NCBI GenBank assembly: GCA_958350755.1
Contig: CATWID010000070.1
Location: forward strand, 1-8,658
Source: an uncultured Collinsella sp.
Lineage (GTDB): Bacteria; Actinomycetota; Coriobacteriia; Coriobacteriales; Coriobacteriaceae
Direction: 5' to 3'
Length of the DNA: 8,658 nucleotides
Numbering within the stretch: the stretch's first letter is position 1; each line of letters opens with the position of its first letter. A model generated the notes under the pieces. That model ran no database searches and was not told the DNA's origin. It saw only the letters and a list, made by a program, of their open reading frames with translations. Positions 5,065 to 8,658 of this stretch are shown one piece after another. Position numbers and translations under genes: made by a program.

Positions 5065-5997
5065 ATGTCCGATTTGATTAAACTGACGCCGATCTTTCAC
5101 GAGAAGATCTGGGGCGGCCGCCAGCTCGAAACCGTATTTGGTTATGACATTCCCGAGGGTCCCATCGGTGAGTGCTGGGCCATCTCGGCACACCCCAACG
5201 GCGACTGCCAGATCGCTGAGGGCCCGTACGCCGGTCACACGCTGTCATGGCTGTGGGCCGAGCACCGCGAGCTCTTTGGCAACTGCGAGGGCAAGGGGTT
5301 CCCGCTGCTCATTAAGATTCTGGACGCCAAGGACGACCTTTCGATCCAGATCCATCCCAACGACGAGTACGCCGCCGAGCACGAGAACGGCAGCCTGGGC
5401 AAAACCGAGTGCTGGTATGTGCTGGACTGCGAGCCCGGCGCCACGATCATCGTCGGACAGCGCGCGCACGACCGCGCCGAGGCCGCGCGTATGATCGAGG
5501 ACGGCCGCTGGGACGACATGCTCAACGTGCTGCCGATTCACAAGGGCGACTTTTTCCAGATTGATTCCGGTACCGTCCACGCCATCAAGACCGGCACGCT
5601 CATTTTGGAGACGCAGCAGTCGAGCGACGTGACGTATCGCCTGTACGACTACGACCGTCCCGGCACCGACGGCAAACTGCGTCCCCTGCACATTGAGCAG
5701 AGTCTCGACTGCATCGACTTTGATTCTCAGGCCCCGACCGACGGCACCGTGACCGCGCCCGAAGTCGACGGCGTGACCGAACTCGAGTCCAACCCCTGCT
5801 ACACCGTCGATCGCGTGCGCGTCAACGGCAGCAAGACCCTCGACCAGCACTGGCCCTTCATGTGTCTGTCGGTCATCGACGGCGAAGGCACCGTCTGCGG
5901 CGACCCCGTCCACAAGGGAAGCCACCTGCTAGCCCCGAGCACCGTCAGCTCCATCGACCTCGAAGGCAAGATGGAATTGATCATCAGCCACCTCTAG
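5065..5997 (+). CDS. manA: Mannose-6-phosphate isomerase, class I (short type)
   Basis: A 310-residue cytoplasmic zinc enzyme interconverting mannose-6-phosphate and fructose-6-phosphate, linking mannose use or mannosyl-nucleotide synthesis to glycolysis. The length matches the short Firmicute/Actinobacterial form (about 315) and not the 390-residue enteric form. Seen: HEKIWGGRQL (12-21), GECWAISAHPNG (35-46), the cupin zinc site IQIHPND (Gln95, His97), GKTECWYVL (Glu115) and GTVHAI (His172), and the catalytic-region arginine in TYRLYDYDR (Arg192). A second small beta domain follows to the end, closing with a typical KGSHLLAPS segment. It follows the GntR regulator and probably shares its transcript. 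The ATG at 5059, two codons upstream, is an alternative start. Confidence 0.93.
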   Translation: MSDLIKLTPIFHEKIWGGRQLETVFGYDIPEGPIGECWAISAHPNGDCQIAEGPYAGHTLSWLWAEHRELFGNCEGKGFPLLIKILDAKDDLSIQIHPNDEYAAEHENGSLGKTECWYVLDCEPGATIIVGQRAHDRAEAARMIEDGRWDDMLNVLPIHKGDFFQIDSGTVHAIKTGTLILETQQSSDVTYRLYDYDRPGTDGKLRPLHIEQSLDCIDFDSQAPTDGTVTAPEVDGVTELESNPCYTVDRVRVNGSKTLDQHWPFMCLSVIDGEGTVCGDPVHKGSHLLAPSTVSSIDLEGKMELIISHL

Positions 5998-6023
5998 GTC
6001 GCACCAACAACCAAAACGCAACA

Positions 6024-6058
6024 AGGGGCTCCCCCGCTCATCAAACGGGAGAGCCCCT
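6024..6058 (+). terminator. Hairpin terminator after manA
   Basis: AGGGGCTCCCCCG (6024-6036) and CGGGAGAGCCCCT (6046-6058) pair at 12 of 13 positions around a 9-base loop, starting 27 bases after the manA stop. No clean T tract follows on either strand (ACTCACATCTATTTAT on the plus side), so termination may depend on the stem or be partial. It lies between convergent genes and could also stop pcrA read-through. Confidence 0.65.
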
Positions 6059-6097
6059 ACTCACATCTATTTATCAGCCAACCCGGCTCTCCAGACC

Positions 6098-6126
6098 AAA
6101 AAGCGAACGAGCAAAGCGACGTTCGC
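6098..6126 (-). terminator. Intrinsic terminator of the PcrA/UvrD gene
   Basis: On the minus strand GCGAACG (6126-6120) pairs perfectly with CGTTCGC (6109-6103) across a 10-base loop, followed by T5 (6102-6098). It starts about 40 bases after the helicase stop codon. Confidence 0.8.
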
Positions 6127-6166
6127 AAGCAACGTTGTCCATGGCGCCTGTCCGGGGCCGCCGGGA

Positions 6167-8658
6167 TCACGACAGCTTGACGATCGGTGCAAAACCTTTC
6201 ATCAGCTTTTTGGTCTGGCCGGTTTTTTCGAACTGGACCTCGATCATGTCTCCGGCGACCGAGATCACGGTACCGGTGCCAAAGGTCTTGTGGCTCACGG
6301 TATCGCCCGCGGCAAAGTCCTGCGACGCGCTGGCGCGATCGACCTTGCGCTCCACCGTCGGCGACACCTTGGACGACGGCTTTTTAGCTCGCGGCGCGCC
6401 CGAACCAAAGGTCGAGGCAACACGGCCGGCGTCGGGCGAAACCCCGCGATGGCGCTCGGTGCCATAGGTGCTGCCACCAAAGAAATCGTCGAAGCTCGAT
6501 CCGCCGCGCGAACCGGAACCGCCGGTCGAGCGCGTATGCGAACCGAACACCTTGCCGCCATACATATCCGAGCCCATGCCCGAGCCAAAGGTGCCGTGAC
6601 GGTCGCCGCGCTTCTCCCAGCCCGTGCCCTCAAAACCGGCAGAACCGATACCGCTAAACTCGATATCCTCAAACGGAATCTCGTTGAGGAAACGAGAGCG
6701 CGGGTTGGCAGAGGTCGAGCCGTAGGTGCGACGCGTGGCCGCATAGGTCAGGAACAGGCGCTTACGGGCACGCGTGATGGCAACGTAGGCCAGGCGACGC
6801 TCCTCCTCGAGCTTGCCCGGGTCATCGCTGCCGCCAAAGTCGTGCACGTGCGGGAAGATACCCTCCTCCATGCCGGCCACGAACACCGCCGGGAACTCCA
6901 GGCCCTTGGCGGAGTGGATGGTCATCATGGTAATGGCATGCGTCTCGCCGGCCAGGGAATCCAAGTCGGAGCGCAGGGCCAGCCACTCCATGAGTGCCGG
7001 CAGTGCCTTACAGGTGAGCGGACCGTAGGTGCGCTCGATCTCGTCGGCATGCACGGCGCCCGCCGGTAGCTCTGTTGGCACGGCATACGCGTTGCCCGCG
7101 ATGGCGGCGGCCAAGGCATCCTGCGGCGAGAGCGCCGGGGCGGCTAGGCTATCGAGCGGATTGGAGCCCGCGGCGTCACGAGCGCCGACAAGTGCCTCAA
7201 ACGAGGATGCCGGAGCGGACGGTCCCGGCTCGGGCGCGGGCGCACTCACCACGACGGGCTCGGGCTCGGCACTGACAGGCACATCGGCAACACCGGCTGC
7301 ACGCAGCTCTTCCAAGCTCTCGAGCGTGCCCTCGATATCCTCGTGCGTCTCCTCAAATTCGGCAGCGACGCCCAGGAATTCCTGGATGTTCTCGGCGCGG
7401 CTCTCGGACTCCATGGTGCCCTCGGCGCGGAACGCCTGCAGCAGGCCCGTCTTGTCGACAATCATCTCGACGACATCCTTGAGCTCGCCGTCCATGCGAC
7501 GGCCCTCGCGCACCAGCGCCACAAAACTCGACAGGCCGTTGCGCACCTTGGCACTAAACATGCCCGTCTCGGCTGTTGCGATCTCGCAGGCCTGGAAGAA
7601 CGAGCAACGGTTGTCGCGCGCCAGCTGCTCAATCTTTTGGATCGAAGTGGAGCCGATGCCGCGGCGCGGCGTGTTGATGACGCGCTTGACGCTCATCTCG
7701 TCGGCCGGGTTCACGATCATCTTGAGATAGGCCATGACATCGCGGATCTCGGCGCGGTCGAAGAATCGCGTGCCGCCGACGATCTTGTAGGGCACGCCCG
7801 CGCGCAGGAACATATCTTCGAGGATACGCGACTGGGCGTTGGTGCGGTAGAACACGGCGATATCGTCGTAGCTCGTACCCTTGGCATGCAGCTTCTCGAT
7901 CTCGCCGGCAATCCAGCGGCCCTCGTCGCGCTCGTCGCTCGCCTGGAAGGCCTGGATCTTCTCGCCGTCGCCCTCGGCCGTAAACAGGCGCTTGTCCTTG
8001 CGCTGCGAGTTGTGGCGCACCACGGCGTTGGCGGCGCTCAGGATATGACCCGTAGAGCGATAGTTCTGCTCCAGCTTGACGGTCTTGCAGTTTTTAAAGT
8101 CCTGCTCAAAGTCCAGGATGTTGGTGATGTCGGCGCCACGCCAGCTATAAATGGACTGGTCGTCGTCGCCCACGACCATAAGGTTTTGGTACTTGGCGGC
8201 CAGCAGGTTGGCGATCTCGTACTGGACGTGGTTGGTGTCCTGATACTCGTCGACGCTAATGTAGCGGAAGCGCTCTTGATACTTGTCGAGCACCTCGGGG
8301 CGGGTGCGCAGCAGCTCGAGCGTGCGCACGAGCAGGTCGTCGAAGTCCATCGCGTTGGCGGCGCGCAGGCGGCGCTCCAGCTCCAGGTAGACCTGCGCGG
8401 CCTTTTTGTCATTGGGGCTATCGGCGCTCTTGAGCATGTCCTCGGGGCCGATCATGGCGTTTTTGGCCGAGCTGATCTTGCTGCGGATCATGTTGATGGG
8501 GAACTGCTTTTGCTCGATGCCGAGCGCCTGCATAATGTCACGCACCATGCGCTTTGAGTCATCGTCATCGTAGATGGTGAACTGGCCGGTGTAGCCCAGC
8601 AGATCGGCGTCCTCGCGCAGCATGCGCACGCACATGGCATGGAAGGTGCACACCCACA
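6167..8658 (-). CDS. pcrA: ATP-dependent DNA helicase PcrA/UvrD (N-terminus outside the window)
   Basis: A superfamily 1A 3'-5' helicase of nucleotide excision repair and replication-conflict resolution. The visible part is about 829 residues; the frame stays open to the right edge, and motif I (Walker A) with roughly 100 N-terminal residues is missing. Numbering from the codon at 8653: motif Ia/Ib TFHAMCVRML (3-12), motif II DEYQDTN (135-141), motif III GDDDQSIYSWRG (162-173), motif IV LEQNYRSTG (194-202), motif V MTIHSAKGLEFP (577-588), motif VI VAITRARKRL (624-633). The C-terminal GDTVSHKTFGTGTVI...FAPIVKL (783-827) is the Tudor-like RNA polymerase-binding domain of PcrA, which favours PcrA over Rep or AdnAB. 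Two low-complexity parts stand out: a Pro/Ala/Glu-rich insertion (about 442-548) in domain 2B before motif V, and a Gly/Ser/Arg-rich linker (about 664-780) before the Tudor domain. It ends with TGA at 6167-6169. Confidence 0.95.
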   Translation of the reverse strand, partial: WVCTFHAMCVRMLREDADLLGYTGQFTIYDDDDSKRMVRDIMQALGIEQKQFPINMIRSKISSAKNAMIGPEDMLKSADSPNDKKAAQVYLELERRLRAANAMDFDDLLVRTLELLRTRPEVLDKYQERFRYISVDEYQDTNHVQYEIANLLAAKYQNLMVVGDDDQSIYSWRGADITNILDFEQDFKNCKTVKLEQNYRSTGHILSAANAVVRHNSQRKDKRLFTAEGDGEKIQAFQASDERDEGRWIAGEIEKLHAKGTSYDDIAVFYRTNAQSRILEDMFLRAGVPYKIVGGTRFFDRAEIRDVMAYLKMIVNPADEMSVKRVINTPRRGIGSTSIQKIEQLARDNRCSFFQACEIATAETGMFSAKVRNGLSSFVALVREGRRMDGELKDVVEMIVDKTGLLQAFRAEGTMESESRAENIQEFLGVAAEFEETHEDIEGTLESLEELRAAGVADVPVSAEPEPVVVSAPAPEPGPSAPASSFEALVGARDAAGSNPLDSLAAPALSPQDALAAAIAGNAYAVPTELPAGAVHADEIERTYGPLTCKALPALMEWLALRSDLDSLAGETHAITMMTIHSAKGLEFPAVFVAGMEEGIFPHVHDFGGSDDPGKLEEERRLAYVAITRARKRLFLTYAATRRTYGSTSANPRSRFLNEIPFEDIEFSGIGSAGFEGTGWEKRGDRHGTFGSGMGSDMYGGKVFGSHTRSTGGSGSRGGSSFDDFFGGSTYGTERHRGVSPDAGRVASTFGSGAPRAKKPSSKVSPTVERKVDRASASQDFAAGDTVSHKTFGTGTVISVAGDMIEVQFEKTGQTKKLMKGFAPIVKLS

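Noticed and set aside
7343..8557. A 404-codon open frame on the plus strand opposite the helicase
   Set aside because: It lies wholly antisense to conserved helicase motifs and has a repetitive Leu/Val/Asp/His composition typical of a shadow frame.
8651..8653. GTG as the start of the helicase
   Set aside because: The codon lies inside the conserved WVCTFHAMCVRML segment, the frame stays open upstream to the window edge, and motif I is missing, so the gene simply continues outside.
1..8658. CRISPR arrays, tRNA or rRNA genes, insertion sequences, toxin-antitoxin or phage genes
   Set aside because: No regularly spaced repeats, no cloverleaf or conserved rRNA segments, and no transposase or phage-like proteins were seen on either strand.

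Overview
The window is GC-rich, densely coded bacterial DNA with five complete protein genes and one truncated at the right edge. Gene content (NhaA antiporter, DHH-type Mn-dependent pyrophosphatase, ROK glucokinase, small class I mannose-6-phosphate isomerase, PcrA/UvrD helicase), strong GGAGG ribosome binding sites and an actinobacterial flavour to the proteins suggest Actinomycetota, probably a gut Coriobacteriia such as Collinsella. That placement is from memory of family style, not from a search.

Layout. 1-280 holds no gene I can name, only a strong hairpin terminator (154-190). On the minus strand nhaA (281-1639) is preceded by a 208-base intergenic leader (1640-1847) containing an intrinsic terminator in front of its own start codon. 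Next come ppaC (1907-2830) with its own terminator, then a ROK glucokinase (2976-3929), both minus. A 340-base divergent intergenic region (3930-4269) carries a long near-perfect inverted repeat, a second hairpin, a perfect 12-bp palindrome and promoter-like boxes. On the plus strand a GntR/UTRA regulator (4270-4989) and manA (5065-5997) form a probable two-gene operon. They converge on pcrA (minus, 6167 to beyond the right edge), with one hairpin serving each side of the convergence (6024-6058 and 6098-6126).

How the genes relate. Glucokinase and mannose-6-phosphate isomerase, divergently arranged around a sugar-type GntR regulator, feed hexoses into glycolysis as glucose-6-P and fructose-6-P. 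Pyrophosphatase, the Na+/H+ antiporter and the repair helicase are housekeeping functions.

The protein-coding part looks ordinary. The most interesting signal is non-coding: the nhaA leader shows terminator, antiterminator and anti-antiterminator pairings that exclude one another, the architecture expected of a riboswitch or leader-peptide attenuator. This is read by eye and not folded computationally. Other points worth a look are a REP-like palindrome upstream of glucokinase, a roughly 105-residue Pro/Ala-rich insertion inside PcrA, and a Cys-to-His change in the ROK zinc motif.
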